A stretch of DNA of 64,000 nt. Source: Haliscomenobacter sp041740695. GTDB lineage: Bacteria > Bacteroidota > Bacteroidia > Chitinophagales > Saprospiraceae. A model generated the notes under the pieces. The model was not told where the DNA came from. It worked only from the letters and a program-made list of their open reading frames with translations, and made no database searches. A program made the translations under genes and the position numbers. The stretch's first letter is position 1; every line of letters begins with the position of its first letter. This document shows positions 1 through 8,992 of this stretch, in pieces. The stretch is taken from positions 118,778 through 182,777 of the forward strand of contig NZ_JBGSLK010000026.1 in the NCBI RefSeq assembly GCF_041740695.1. The letters are read 5' to 3'.

Positions 1-74
1 CAAAAGAAAAGCAAGGTCGCAGCATTGATGATTAAGGTGATTGCCACTAAGTATTTAAGCGCCTTATTTTTCAT
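1..74 (-). CDS. N-terminal fragment of a small membrane/periplasmic protein
   Basis: Cut by the left edge. An ATG at 72-74 (minus strand) opens a frame for MKNKALKYLVAITL followed by a hydrophobic stretch, so the protein begins with a signal anchor. The start overlaps the end of the preceding 93-aa gene by 11 bp, which suggests translational coupling. Sigma factor, small membrane protein and Spy/CpxP-like periplasmic sensor is a common Bacteroidota gene order, so a Spy-like protein is a reasonable guess, but only about 24 residues are visible and the family cannot be confirmed. Confidence 0.5.
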   Translation of the reverse strand, partial: MKNKALKYLVAITLIINAATLLFF

Positions 75-345
75 AGGACAAGTTTAAGGCATTGTCAAAG
101 TAAGTTTCATACAATACCTGCTCCGCATTTGCTTCAAAAACAGGCTGTTTTTCTTTGTTTGTAAGCACAATGCCAATATTGAACGCGCCGATAACAAACA
201 ACAAAACCGATCCGACAACCAATTGGCGCTGGGTTTGAGCCATTCGGATACGCCTCTGTATGGTGCGTTGGCGCACTTGATCATACATGCCTGCGGGTGC
301 GGCAGCGGACTGTTTTACCCATTTGTTTTCATCGAAATTGTCCAT
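64..345 (-). CDS. Small single-pass membrane protein, possible anti-sigma partner
   Basis: 93 aa. The N-terminal ~42 residues are hydrophilic and basic (repeated Arg/Gln) and cytosolic in type. One membrane segment follows at about residues 43-60 (LVVGSVLLFVIGAFNIGIVL), then a short acidic external tail. It is 62 bp downstream of an ECF sigma gene on the same strand and overlaps the next gene by 11 bp, so the three probably form one operon. Position and topology fit a minimal anti-sigma factor or accessory subunit. I recognise no named domain, so this role is inferred from context only. Confidence 0.6.
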   Translation of the reverse strand: MDNFDENKWVKQSAAAPAGMYDQVRQRTIQRRIRMAQTQRQLVVGSVLLFVIGAFNIGIVLTNKEKQPVFEANAEQVLYETYFDNALNLSYEK

Positions 346-407
346 TTCTTTGTGTTTTTCAAGTGTTTAGACACTTAGTAATAGAGAAACTTGCGCTCAT
401 GAGTACT

Positions 408-968
408 TTAACTTTTCAAAATCTTTTGCAAATTCTGTTTAGCCCTAAAAAGTAAAGCTTCTACCGAAGAGAGCGTTGTTTGCATCACTTCAGCGATTTC
501 AGCGTAAGACAAGTCTTCTAATTGCCGCAGCACAAAAGCGGTTTTTTGCTTTTCGGGCAATTGGTCAATCGCCTGATAAAGTGATTTCGACAATTCTTTG
601 TTTTCCAAAAGAATGCCAGGATGTACAAAATCAGACACCTCATCTACGAGGGATAAATTAAAAACAGATAGGACTGCACCGAATCGTTTTTTTGCTTTTT
701 TAAAGCGTTGATGGTTCAAGGCTTTGTTGATTGCAATGCGGTAAATCCAGGTCGAGAGTTTAGATTGAGCTTTAAAGCTGTCTATGTTTAAAAAAACATC
801 CACAAATACCTCTTGGGTCAGATCTTCGGCTTCTTCGGTGGATTGTATCATGTATAAAATCGTATTGTATATGCGGTCTTGATGCGCCTCAAACACCTGT
901 TTGAAAGCCGCTTCATTGCCTTGTCGAAGTTGGGCAATTAACGCTGTTTCGATGGTTTGTTGGTCCAA
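408..968 (-). CDS. ECF-type RNA polymerase sigma factor
   Basis: 186 aa, normal ECF length. Region 2 covers about residues 25-92, with the core-binding segment EEAEDLTQEVFVDVF and the -10-recognition stretch STWIYRIAINKALNHQR. Region 4 covers about 130-183 with the helix-turn-helix YAEIAEVMQTTLSSVEALLF. There is no in-frame ATG near the 5' end; the best start is TTG at 966-968. It probably directs RNA polymerase to a small regulon together with the two membrane proteins that follow. The inducing signal cannot be read from the sequence. Confidence 0.88.
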   Translation of the reverse strand: MDQQTIETALIAQLRQGNEAAFKQVFEAHQDRIYNTILYMIQSTEEAEDLTQEVFVDVFLNIDSFKAQSKLSTWIYRIAINKALNHQRFKKAKKRFGAVLSVFNLSLVDEVSDFVHPGILLENKELSKSLYQAIDQLPEKQKTAFVLRQLEDLSYAEIAEVMQTTLSSVEALLFRAKQNLQKILKS

Positions 969-1259
969 ATAAGTTTGTTTTCGTAGCCAGTTTCGTTTTG
1001 CTGTTCAGTGCTTTTGCTCAATGTAGCAATACCGTGCTTACAATCGCTGTATTTGCCTACCCTTTCGTTGGTAACCCATTTGACAAAAAACTTGTGGTAC
1101 AGCTTGAAAAATATTTCCCAAAATCTCTCTCCCTATTTCCCCCTCTCTTTTTTGAAAAAAAACTTAAAACGCAGCGCAAGTTTCTCAGCAAACCAGTTAC
1201 TAAAGAAGAGACTATTGTGTAATACTCGATTCAATCACCTGTTTTTAAGTGAATTAAAA

Positions 1260-2606
1260 ATGAAAAAAAACCTTTTAACCACAATCGCCCTGGCTTTATT
1301 GGCACCAGTGCTTTTTGCCCAAACCAATCCAGCCATCACATCATGGCTGCAAAACACTACAGTTACGGGAAGGTACTACACCGTCGCAGGTGGTTCAATG
1401 TCAATCCCCAACAATATTTTGGTCAATTGCCAGAAGGTGCAATATTCAACAAACTTCGCATACGTGACTTGCACGGGTATCCCCGCATATGCAACGGGCC
1501 CCTTTCAAGATGGGAACCCCAGCCAGGCAAGCAACCAGAATGCAATTTTTAAGTTCCCACTTTCACCCGCAGAAAACACGGGCACAAAAAGGGCTACCAC
1601 CGGCGGGAATATTGGCGTATTCATCAATGGTGTGGCCTTGTTTGATTATCGGGACGGTGTAGCCTGGAATGCCACGACCAATACACTGTGTGGCGGCCCC
1701 GGCAACCCCACCTGCCCAGGAGGTATGGCCGCAACCCAGGCCTGGAACAGAGATGCTATTTTGGCAGAAAGAGCGGGTTTTGATTGTGCCAAAGGGCATC
1801 CTGCGATGGGCAACTACCACCACCATCAAAACCCCAGCGCTTTCGATTTGGATTTGAAGGTCGTTTCAACGGTGTGTAACCTGTACGATGCTGACGGTTT
1901 GTACAAACTGGACAGCACCAAACATTCGCCCCTTATCGGTTTTGCTTACGATGGTTTTCCCATTTACGGCGCTTACGGGTATAAAAACACGGATGGCACG
2001 GGCGGTATTGCCCGCATGAAATCGAGCTATCAGTTAAAAACAACCCGGGGCACGGGTACGGTTCCTTCTACTACAACTTATCCATTGGGTTATTTTAGAG
2101 AAGACTACGAGTTCGTTGGCAATACCGCATCCGATTACCTGGATGTTCACAATGGCCGGATTTGTAAAACACCTGAATATCCAAATGGCATTTATTGCTA
2201 TTTTGTTACAGTAGATGCCAGTTGGAATTCGGCCTACCCTTATGCCGTTGGGCCTACTTTTTATGGCGTATTGAGCGCATCAAAAGTAACTTCTGTTACA
2301 GAGCCAGTAACCACCTACCTCAATACCCTATCGAGTACAAAAGAAGGTGCTTTAAACAATTTACAAATCAAGGTTTTCCCAAATCCGACCGCCGACTTGA
2401 TTTCTATCCAAATAGGTGATTTGGTCAAGGAAGATTACACCATCGATTTGTATGAAATGACTGGTAAATTGGTCAAATCTACTCAGATCAATAAAGGCAG
2501 TACGATTGCTTATTTTGATACACAGACTTTGTATGCAGGCACTTATTTTGTTAAAATCTCAGACGGCAAAGCTCAGACGACCCGTAAAGTAGTATTGCAA
2601 AAATAA
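1260..2606 (+). CDS. Secreted YHYH-domain protein with T9SS sorting domain
   Basis: 448 aa from ATG 1260; the open frame extends upstream, but only this start gives a clean signal peptide (MKKNLLTTIALALLAPVLFA). The middle holds the YHYH-family signature: the histidine cluster GNYHHHQNPSAF at about 184-195 and IGFAYDGFPIYGAYG at about 226-240. The last ~80 residues are a type IX secretion C-terminal domain, starting at FPNPTADL and ending in KVVLQK, so the protein should be exported and released or surface-attached. YHYH-domain function is poorly defined; the histidine cluster hints at metal binding, which is inference. Two related or co-directional genes follow within 125 bp. Confidence 0.82.
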   Translation: MKKNLLTTIALALLAPVLFAQTNPAITSWLQNTTVTGRYYTVAGGSMSIPNNILVNCQKVQYSTNFAYVTCTGIPAYATGPFQDGNPSQASNQNAIFKFPLSPAENTGTKRATTGGNIGVFINGVALFDYRDGVAWNATTNTLCGGPGNPTCPGGMAATQAWNRDAILAERAGFDCAKGHPAMGNYHHHQNPSAFDLDLKVVSTVCNLYDADGLYKLDSTKHSPLIGFAYDGFPIYGAYGYKNTDGTGGIARMKSSYQLKTTRGTGTVPSTTTYPLGYFREDYEFVGNTASDYLDVHNGRICKTPEYPNGIYCYFVTVDASWNSAYPYAVGPTFYGVLSASKVTSVTEPVTTYLNTLSSTKEGALNNLQIKVFPNPTADLISIQIGDLVKEDYTIDLYEMTGKLVKSTQINKGSTIAYFDTQTLYAGTYFVKISDGKAQTTRKVVLQK

Positions 2607-2730
2607 TTCAAAGGCGTGCAAAAAAAGCTGCTGCTTTAGCAAAAAAGTAGATGCAAACGCAAGTTTTAAGGGCCCAATGTGTCTATATAATTATAACAAC
2701 CAATTTTTTAAGCATTTAATTTTTTAAAAC

Positions 2731-3693
2731 ATGAAAAATGTTCTTTTTGGAGCTTTAATGCTCATGATGACCATAACTGCTTGTGACAAAGAAGAGACCA
2801 CCACCACTACGACCACCACGGATACGGTCATCAAGGTGAAAGCTACTGATTTTCTTGTTGCTGGATTGGCCGAACCCATCACGACTGTTTCTCGTACGCT
2901 TTCGAACGGTACAACCGCCGATTGCTACAAAATCGTAACTAAAGCTACCCCGACCGACCACAACATGGGCCCATGGTGTCCGACGAATATCTCTGATGAC
3001 AAAAGTAAAGGAGGCATTTGGTTAGAAGGTGGTAACGTTTATGATGTTGACGGTGCGTTTATTAAAAACCTGGCAACATTTTACAACAACACAACCTGGG
3101 CCATGTACAACACCACTACGGGTGCCATCACCAGAACCCTAACGCAGGCCGATTGTCAGGCGGCGGCCAACCCAAATGTTGGCGCAGCGTATAAAAACTA
3201 CTGTGTTGAATGTTTGCCGTCTTATGTTTCAACCTTGACAAAAACCTATTACATTCCCGTTACGCCTGTAAAACTGACTACAGCGGTGAGTTTTGGCAAT
3301 GGACCGGGCGCAATGGGACCATCCACGAGAGGTCTGGCGTTCAATGGCGTCGTATTCGATGCACCTGCTCCTACGAATGCGATATTAGGTGCTTATACAT
3401 TGGCTCCGTTTGACGATGCTGGCGGTCACATTAATTTAGGCGCGGGTTATCATTATCATGCTGCAACGGGCTTGACAACAAAAATTGCTCAAGCAGATGG
3501 CCATGCCGCAATGATTGGTTATGCAATGGATGGTTTTGGCCTCTTTGAAAGATTGAGTGCAAGTGGAACCGAATACACCGATTTGGATGCCAACCGTGGA
3601 CATTATGATGCGACCAGAGGCTACCATTATCATGTGGACAAACCGGGTTCCAATAACTTCATCAATAAATTAGCTGGTGCATACGCACAGTAA
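2731..3693 (+). CDS. YHYH-domain lipoprotein
   Basis: 320 aa. A lipobox ending TITAC puts the lipidated Cys at 18, followed by a Thr-rich linker (~24-32). Two literal YHYH motifs occur (about 240-243 and 298-301), with the family hallmark IGYAMDGFGLFE at about 262-273 between them. Also present are GGHINLGAGYHYH and a third His in RGHYDATRGYHYH. It probably sits in the outer or inner membrane leaflet facing the periplasm or surface. It follows the secreted YHYH protein by 124 bp and precedes the next gene by 2 bp, so at least the latter pair is co-transcribed. The biochemical role is unknown; metal coordination by the histidines is inference. Confidence 0.82.
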   Translation: MKNVLFGALMLMMTITACDKEETTTTTTTTDTVIKVKATDFLVAGLAEPITTVSRTLSNGTTADCYKIVTKATPTDHNMGPWCPTNISDDKSKGGIWLEGGNVYDVDGAFIKNLATFYNNTTWAMYNTTTGAITRTLTQADCQAAANPNVGAAYKNYCVECLPSYVSTLTKTYYIPVTPVKLTTAVSFGNGPGAMGPSTRGLAFNGVVFDAPAPTNAILGAYTLAPFDDAGGHINLGAGYHYHAATGLTTKIAQADGHAAMIGYAMDGFGLFERLSASGTEYTDLDANRGHYDATRGYHYHVDKPGSNNFINKLAGAYAQ

Positions 3694-3695
3694 CA

Positions 3696-4310
3696 ATGAA
3701 AATGGATAGAATTTCAAAAATGAGGTTGATCACGATGACTCTTCTGTTGTTGTGTACTGGTGTCGTTCATGCGCATCAACCTGATTTATCTAACATTATG
3801 ATTTTTGAGCAAGATGGCAAAAATCTATTGATGATCAGGAGTGCGCTGACGGCTTTTGAGGGGGAGGTTGATTTTCACAACAAGAAAGGGGCTTACAAAA
3901 CGCCGGAAGCGTTCATCCAATTGGTGATCAAACGTTTTGAGCATACTTGTCGTGTAATCATCAACAACGACACCATTAGATTGATCAATCCACAGGTTGT
4001 ACTTGGGCACGAAACAACAGTTGTTGCGGAATTGGCCAAGGTGCCCCAAACGATCAAATCTTACTACATCAGAAACGCATTTTTTGAAGACATGCCGAGC
4101 AATCAGTGTGAGTTAATTCTTACGGCGAAAGGTTTACCGCAGAAACAATTCATTTTAAACAATACCAATAACCAAGAAGTACTGTTGAGTGTGGAAAATG
4201 CAGAATGGATTGTAAAAGACAGCAGTTCTTCTTTTGTTAAAAACCTTTTATGGGGAGCAATTTTTGTGATCGTTGGCACCTTCAGCATCGCAGTCATTAA
4301 GAAATATTGA
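3696..4310 (+). CDS. Membrane-anchored periplasmic protein of unknown function
   Basis: 204 aa. It has an N-terminal signal peptide (cleavage after about VVHA, residue 26) and a C-terminal membrane segment (about 185-200, LLWGAIFVIVGTFSIAVI) ending KKY, so it resembles a type I anchored protein with a ~155-residue periplasmic domain. The start is 2 bp after the YHYH lipoprotein stop; an internal ATG at 3720 is an alternative. I recognise no domain. Tight linkage to the YHYH gene suggests it works with it. A terminator-like hairpin follows at 4328. Confidence 0.7.
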   Translation: MKMDRISKMRLITMTLLLLCTGVVHAHQPDLSNIMIFEQDGKNLLMIRSALTAFEGEVDFHNKKGAYKTPEAFIQLVIKRFEHTCRVIINNDTIRLINPQVVLGHETTVVAELAKVPQTIKSYYIRNAFFEDMPSNQCELILTAKGLPQKQFILNNTNNQEVLLSVENAEWIVKDSSSSFVKNLLWGAIFVIVGTFSIAVIKKY

Positions 4311-4327
4311 AAAGTATGAAAATTTTT

Positions 4328-4363
4328 CTGTCGGGGTGCGTTCGTACTAATGTACCCCGACAG
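4328..4363 (+). terminator. Hairpin ending the YHYH operon
   Basis: Perfect 10-bp inverted repeat (CTGTCGGGGT / ACCCCGACAG) with a 16-nt loop, followed after 7 nt by a T-rich run (4371-4383). It lies just after the 204-aa gene. An upstream ATG of the next gene (4350) falls inside this hairpin, which argues for the later start at 4440. Confidence 0.65.
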
Positions 4364-4439
4364 TATTGCGCTTCATTTTTTTTATTCAAACCTTTTTGCC
4401 AAATTACCATTTGATAAATCGGAAGAGCAGATTTACAAG

Positions 4440-5324
4440 ATGAAAGACATTTTTCAAATGTACAACATTGGGCATTTTATCAACCAGCCGCACAACCCGA
4501 CTGAATTTGAAATCCTGCGGTTTGACGAAATGGCTGAACCCAATGTTGATGACTTTCACAAACACAGTTTCTACGAAATACTTTGGACCGAAAAAGGCAA
4601 AAGCAGACAAATTATTGACTACAACGAATACGAAGTAAAACCAAATAGCCTGTTTTTTATTTCGCCCAACCAGGTGCATCACTTTGAAGAATGGAAACCA
4701 CTTTCCGGCGGAACAATCCTGTTTTCAGAAGATTTTTATTTGCTCAACCGAAGCAACAAGGACCCTTTATTTGAATTGAGTTTTTTAGACAACCTGTATT
4801 CAAATCCTTGTATTGAATTTACCAAAAAATCCTTTGCCGAGGTATCCAATCTCATTTACCAAATTGAAGCCGAACAAAAGCGCAAAGACCGCAACACCAG
4901 CATCATTCAGGCGTACTTGCACATCCTGCTTGCTCAAGTTCAGCGATACATCGATACTATAAATCCTACCATAGTTTCAAAAAAATACCTGATCCAGTTC
5001 AAGCAATTCAAACAAGTACTAGAAGATCACTTTTGGGAAAACAAAACCGCAAATTATTACGCTGAGCAATTGCACATTACCCAACATCACCTCAACCTGA
5101 TCTGCAAAGCAATCACCAACAACACCGCGACGGACATCATTAGGGCCCGAAGCATTCTTGAAGCCAAACGGCTATTGACTTTTACCGACAAAAGCATTGC
5201 TGAAATTGCTTTTGAATTGAACTTCTCTGACGGTTCGTACTTTGCCAAAACCTTCAAATCTTTTACCAACCATACGCCACAGGACTTTAGAAGTAAAATG
5301 TCCGAAAAATACCGAACAAGGTAG
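4440..5324 (+). CDS. AraC-family transcriptional regulator
   Basis: 294 aa from ATG 4440. The N-terminal half is a cupin-like sensor (about 1-150, including FHKHSFYEILWTEKG, with HKH typical of an AraC arm/cupin). The C-terminal ~100 residues carry two helix-turn-helix motifs: YYAEQLHITQHHLNLICKAI and SIAEIAFELNFSDGSYFAKTF. The gene ends 82 bp before a short-chain dehydrogenase gene on the same strand, the usual layout for a regulator and its target enzyme. The effector is unknown. A longer frame from 4350 exists but begins in the preceding terminator hairpin. Confidence 0.85.
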   Translation: MKDIFQMYNIGHFINQPHNPTEFEILRFDEMAEPNVDDFHKHSFYEILWTEKGKSRQIIDYNEYEVKPNSLFFISPNQVHHFEEWKPLSGGTILFSEDFYLLNRSNKDPLFELSFLDNLYSNPCIEFTKKSFAEVSNLIYQIEAEQKRKDRNTSIIQAYLHILLAQVQRYIDTINPTIVSKKYLIQFKQFKQVLEDHFWENKTANYYAEQLHITQHHLNLICKAITNNTATDIIRARSILEAKRLLTFTDKSIAEIAFELNFSDGSYFAKTFKSFTNHTPQDFRSKMSEKYRTR

Positions 5325-5406
5325 GTTCTGTTATAACATCCAGGCTCCACATTGCCGCACCTTTGCATAGTCAATAATGACAAACTAATTTTAAAATATT
5401 CTGGCA

Positions 5407-6237
5407 ATGACACAGAAAACTTGGTTGATCACCGGTATTTCAAGTGGTTTGGGTCAGGCATTGGCCCAAACCGTTATTGAGCATGGCGATAGGGTCATCG
5501 GTACCTTTCGCCAGCAAGCACAAATTGATGCTTTTAATGATTTGCATCAAAACAAAGCCATCGGAATCAAACTTGACTTGACCAATTCAACAGAAATTCA
5601 ACATGCTTTTGAATGGGTATTAGCAAATTTCGGCAAACTTGATGTATTGGTGAACAATGCCGGACTTGGCTTTGCAGGGGCAATCGAAGAAACGAGCGAC
5701 GAAGAAACCAGAGCCGTTTTTGAAGCAAATTTCTTTGGGGTTTTAAACCTCACCAAGACTTTTCTCCCCCTGCTCCGCCAACAAAAAAGTGGACACATCA
5801 TTCAAATCTCTTCGCACGGAGGTTTTAAAGCATTTGCCGGATTTGGTATTTACAATGCCAGTAAGTTTGCCTTGGAAGGTTTTAGTGAAGCATTGGCACA
5901 GGAAATTGCGCCTTTGGGCATTAAACTGACCATCGTTGAGCCCGGACCTTTCCGGACGAATTTTGCAGGCAGTAGCCTCAAATTTGCTGAGCAAACAATT
6001 GATGACTACCTCGCAACCGCAGGGGTATTTAGAGAGAAGCTAAAAAGTGTGGATGGTCTGCAAGAAGGCGACCCCCGTAAAGCCGCCAGAGCCATTTACA
6101 ACCTTACTACCCTTGACACGCCGCCTTTGCGATTACCACTGGGGAAAGTTGCGGTGCACTCGTTGACAAGCAAGTTAGCAAGTGTACAAACCGACCTCGA
6201 TAACTATCGCGACATTGCTGAAGGCGCGGTTTATTAG
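5407..6237 (+). CDS. Short-chain dehydrogenase/reductase (SDR)
   Basis: 276 aa, classical SDR length. The NAD(P)-binding motif TGISSGLG is at 9-16, NNAG at about 83-86, the catalytic Ser near 136 (IQISSHGG), and the YxxxK pair is Tyr149/Lys153 in YNASKFALEGFS. All catalytic positions are present. The C-terminal half matches the subgroup often annotated as oxidoreductase with PGPFRTNF. It should reduce or oxidise a carbonyl/alcohol substrate in the cytosol, but the substrate cannot be inferred. The upstream AraC gene probably regulates it. Confidence 0.85.
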   Translation: MTQKTWLITGISSGLGQALAQTVIEHGDRVIGTFRQQAQIDAFNDLHQNKAIGIKLDLTNSTEIQHAFEWVLANFGKLDVLVNNAGLGFAGAIEETSDEETRAVFEANFFGVLNLTKTFLPLLRQQKSGHIIQISSHGGFKAFAGFGIYNASKFALEGFSEALAQEIAPLGIKLTIVEPGPFRTNFAGSSLKFAEQTIDDYLATAGVFREKLKSVDGLQEGDPRKAARAIYNLTTLDTPPLRLPLGKVAVHSLTSKLASVQTDLDNYRDIAEGAVY

Positions 6238-6285
6238 CACTTAGTTGACTACAGTCAAATCATAAAACTTCATTTTGGATACGAC

Positions 6286-6293
6286 TAACTTTG
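6286..6293 (+). promoter_or_regulatory. Candidate -7 box (TAnnTTTG) of the aldo/keto reductase gene
   Basis: TAACTTTG matches the Bacteroidota -7 consensus TAnnTTTG, 61 bp upstream of the ATG at 6354. No clear -33 TTG at the usual spacing was found, so support is modest. Confidence 0.35.
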
Positions 6294-6353
6294 GTTTGGA
6301 AACTTTTTTGGTTTAAACCCTCCTGATCTTTGTGCTACACAAAAAATAATAAA

Positions 6354-7391
6354 ATGCAGTACAAAATTTTAGGAACTACAGGATTAAAAGTTTCCACGCT
6401 TTGTTTAGGGACCATGAATTATGGCGGGAAAGGGTTCTTCGGCTACATGGGCAATTTAGACCAAAACGAAGTGGACGAACAGATTCGGACTGTAACCGAT
6501 GCAGGTGTCAATTTTATTGATACCGCCAACATTTATTCGGAAGGATTGTCGGAGGAAATGATCGGACAAGCCATTAAAAATCTCTCTCTAAAAAGAGACG
6601 ACTTGGTTCTGGCAACCAAAGTTAGAGGCTCAATGGGTAAAGGAGAAAACGACCGAGGGTTGTCTCGTAAGCACATCATTCAAGAAGTGGAAAGTAGTCT
6701 GAGAAGACTAAAAACCGATTACATAGATTTGTATCAAATTCATACTTCTGACCCACTTACTCCAATTGAAGAAACCATCCGAACCTTGGACGATTTGGTA
6801 AAAAGTGGAAAAATTCGCTATTTCGGAGCAACGAATGTTGCCGCTTGGCATTTGATGAAAGGTTTGGCCTATTCAGATCGTCATCATCTGAATAGATTTG
6901 CATCCTTACAAGCAAACTATACACTTGATACAAGAGACATAGAAAGGGAAATTATTCCATTGTTAGTAGACCAAAAAGTAGGTTTATTGATTTGGAGTCC
7001 GTTGAGTGGTGGATTGCTGTCAGGCAAGTATAAAAGAGATTTGCAAGGTGCCGAAGGTCGGTTAAACAAATTTCCTTTTCCTCCCTTTAATGAAGAAAGA
7101 GCCTACAATGTTTTAGATGTACTACACCCAATGGCAGAACAAAAAAGGGTTTCGGTTGCTCAACTGGCACTGGCTTGGCTTTTACATCAACCGGCGGTAA
7201 CCAGTATTATCATTGGAGCAACTAAACTTCATCAATTGCAAGACAACTTAAAATCTATTGAGGTTGTATTTACTGCTGATGAGTTGAAAACACTGGACGA
7301 AGTTAGCCAACTCAGCAAGGAATATCCCGGAAATGTAATCGAGGTCATGACAATGGACAGAAGCAACGGATCTGATTTTTTGACAAAATGA
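6354..7391 (+). CDS. Aldo/keto reductase
   Basis: 345 aa from ATG 6354 (a TTG at 6330 would add eight residues). This is the YajO/Tas-type family of NADPH-dependent aldo/keto reductases. The catalytic tetrad is visible: Asp56 and Tyr61 (FIDTANIYSEG), Lys89 (VLATKVRG) and His130 (DLYQIHTSD). The C-terminal cofactor motif IIIGATKLHQLQDNL is intact. It is predicted to reduce aldehydes or ketones in the cytosol. The next gene is an AraC regulator, and a strong hairpin lies just after this stop. By eye, codons here and in the next two genes are more AT-rich than the surroundings, which may mean transfer as a unit. Confidence 0.88.
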   Translation: MQYKILGTTGLKVSTLCLGTMNYGGKGFFGYMGNLDQNEVDEQIRTVTDAGVNFIDTANIYSEGLSEEMIGQAIKNLSLKRDDLVLATKVRGSMGKGENDRGLSRKHIIQEVESSLRRLKTDYIDLYQIHTSDPLTPIEETIRTLDDLVKSGKIRYFGATNVAAWHLMKGLAYSDRHHLNRFASLQANYTLDTRDIEREIIPLLVDQKVGLLIWSPLSGGLLSGKYKRDLQGAEGRLNKFPFPPFNEERAYNVLDVLHPMAEQKRVSVAQLALAWLLHQPAVTSIIIGATKLHQLQDNLKSIEVVFTADELKTLDEVSQLSKEYPGNVIEVMTMDRSNGSDFLTK

Positions 7392-7399
7392 CATCAAAA

Positions 7400-7436
7400 G
7401 CCACTGGGGAACAATCAAATGATTCTCCCCAGTGGC
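7400..7436. repeat. Perfect hairpin between aldo/keto reductase and AraC genes
   Basis: 11-bp perfect inverted repeat (GCCACTGGGGA / TCCCCAGTGGC) with a 15-nt loop, 9 bp after the reductase stop. There is no T-run on the plus strand, so it may be a weak terminator, an mRNA-stabilising stem, or an operator. It overlaps the extended AraC frame, which favours the AraC start at 7451. Confidence 0.6.
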
Positions 7437-7450
7437 AATGTGTATATAAA

Positions 7451-8365
7451 ATGAAAATGGACAAAAGACCGATTAAAATCATCAATTCAGTTTCAGAATT
7501 GCATCGTTTATTGACCTTGCCCAAACCTCTGCATCCGTTGATTACACTGATTAATCACGGCGACATTACATCGGCACCCAATCAAGACAATGAGCGTTTG
7601 GTCTTGAATTTCTACAATATTTCCATCAAACGAAGTTTTCATGGGCAAATGAAATATGGGAAAAATTATTACGACTTTGATGAAGGTACAATGTCTTTTA
7701 TTTCTCCTAATCAAGTGATTTCCATCGACGAAGATGAAAATAGGAATAAAGATGGTTGGTCATTAATGTTTCACCCCGATTTGATCAGAAATTATAATTT
7801 GAGCAAAACTATTCACAACTATGGCTTCTTTGCTTACGAAGTAAACGAAGCATTGCATCTTTCAGAAAAAGAAGAAACGATTATTGAAAATTTGATCAGA
7901 AATATCGAACAGGAATATCAGTCAAATACTGATGTTTACAGCCAAGATGTAATTGTCTCTAATCTCGAGTTGTTGTTAAATTATTGCAACCGATTTTACA
8001 ACCGACAATTCGTTACCAGGAAATTAGCGAGTAATGATTTATTGGTAAAATTTGAAAATATTTTGGCAACATATTTTAATGACAGTATTGAAACAGGTTT
8101 GCCAACAGTAAACAGTTTAGCACAAGAATTGAATCTATCGCCAAGTTATTTGAGTGATATGTTGCGAACAGCAACCGGCCAAAATACGCAACAACACATT
8201 CATAATAAATTGATAGATAAGGCAAAAGATATTTTAACAACAACAAATTTATCCGTTGGCGAAATTGCCCACAAGTTGGGTTTTGAGTACCCACAGTCAT
8301 TCAATAAACTATTTAAAAACAAAACAACCTTTACACCCCTCGAATACAGGCAATCGTTTAATTGA
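7451..8365 (+). CDS. AraC-family transcriptional regulator
   Basis: 304 aa from ATG 7451. A frame open from 7388 overlaps the reductase stop but runs through a hairpin and has an untypical N-terminus. The sensor domain covers about 1-190. The C-terminal AraC DNA-binding domain carries TVNSLAQELNLSPSYLSDML and SVGEIAHKLGFEYPQSFNKLF. Homologues of this type usually control an adjacent oxidoreductase, here the upstream aldo/keto reductase. The stop overlaps an alternative TTG start of the following TetR gene, so the two regulators are probably co-transcribed. Confidence 0.83.
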   Translation: MKMDKRPIKIINSVSELHRLLTLPKPLHPLITLINHGDITSAPNQDNERLVLNFYNISIKRSFHGQMKYGKNYYDFDEGTMSFISPNQVISIDEDENRNKDGWSLMFHPDLIRNYNLSKTIHNYGFFAYEVNEALHLSEKEETIIENLIRNIEQEYQSNTDVYSQDVIVSNLELLLNYCNRFYNRQFVTRKLASNDLLVKFENILATYFNDSIETGLPTVNSLAQELNLSPSYLSDMLRTATGQNTQQHIHNKLIDKAKDILTTTNLSVGEIAHKLGFEYPQSFNKLFKNKTTFTPLEYRQSFN

Positions 8366-8394
8366 AAAAAGCGCTAAAAAAGACGTTGACGCTT

Positions 8395-8940
8395 ATGACC
8401 GAAAACAAAGACATCTGGATCAAAACGGGATACGAAATTTTTGCTTTGTCGGGTGAAAATGGATTAAAAATCGAAGTCCTTGCTAAAAAAGTAGGCATTA
8501 GCAAGTCTTCCTTTTACCACCACTTTGCTGACCTGGAAATTTTCATAGAATATCTTTTGACATTTCACTTGCACCAGTCTGAAGTGATGGCTGACAAGGA
8601 AAAAAACGCAAAAAATATTGACCCTGAATTGATCAATATTTTGGTAGAACACAAGATGGACTTGCTGTTTAACCGGCAGTTGCGGATCAACCAACAGCAC
8701 CAACACTACAAAGAAACACTGGACAAATCCAATCAGATTGTTGGAAACGAATTTGTAAAACTTTGGGCAAAAGACTTAAACCTCAACCTGAACCACCGGC
8801 AGTTAGAAAGTTTATTTGAATTGGCTTTGGAGAATTTTTATCTGCAAATCAACGCTGAAAACCTCAATTCCGCCTGGCTATCCGCCTATTTCAACAACCT
8901 GAAACGGATTGCCCGAAATTTCGAGTCCATTGTACGGTAG
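8395..8940 (+). CDS. TetR-family transcriptional regulator
   Basis: 181 aa from ATG 8395; a TTG at 8362 overlapping the AraC stop would add 11 residues. The N-terminal helix-turn-helix is typical of TetR: IEVLAKKVGISKSSFYHHF at about 26-45. The remaining ~130 residues are the helical ligand/dimer domain, which shows no diagnostic motif. It is expected to repress a nearby gene; candidates are the membrane protein downstream or its own operon. The ligand is unknown. Confidence 0.82.
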   Translation: MTENKDIWIKTGYEIFALSGENGLKIEVLAKKVGISKSSFYHHFADLEIFIEYLLTFHLHQSEVMADKEKNAKNIDPELINILVEHKMDLLFNRQLRINQQHQHYKETLDKSNQIVGNEFVKLWAKDLNLNLNHRQLESLFELALENFYLQINAENLNSAWLSAYFNNLKRIARNFESIVR

Positions 8941-8992
8941 CGTCTAAAATGGCAGGGTAAGGGCCATTACTTTTGTTCAAAATCACGATGAA

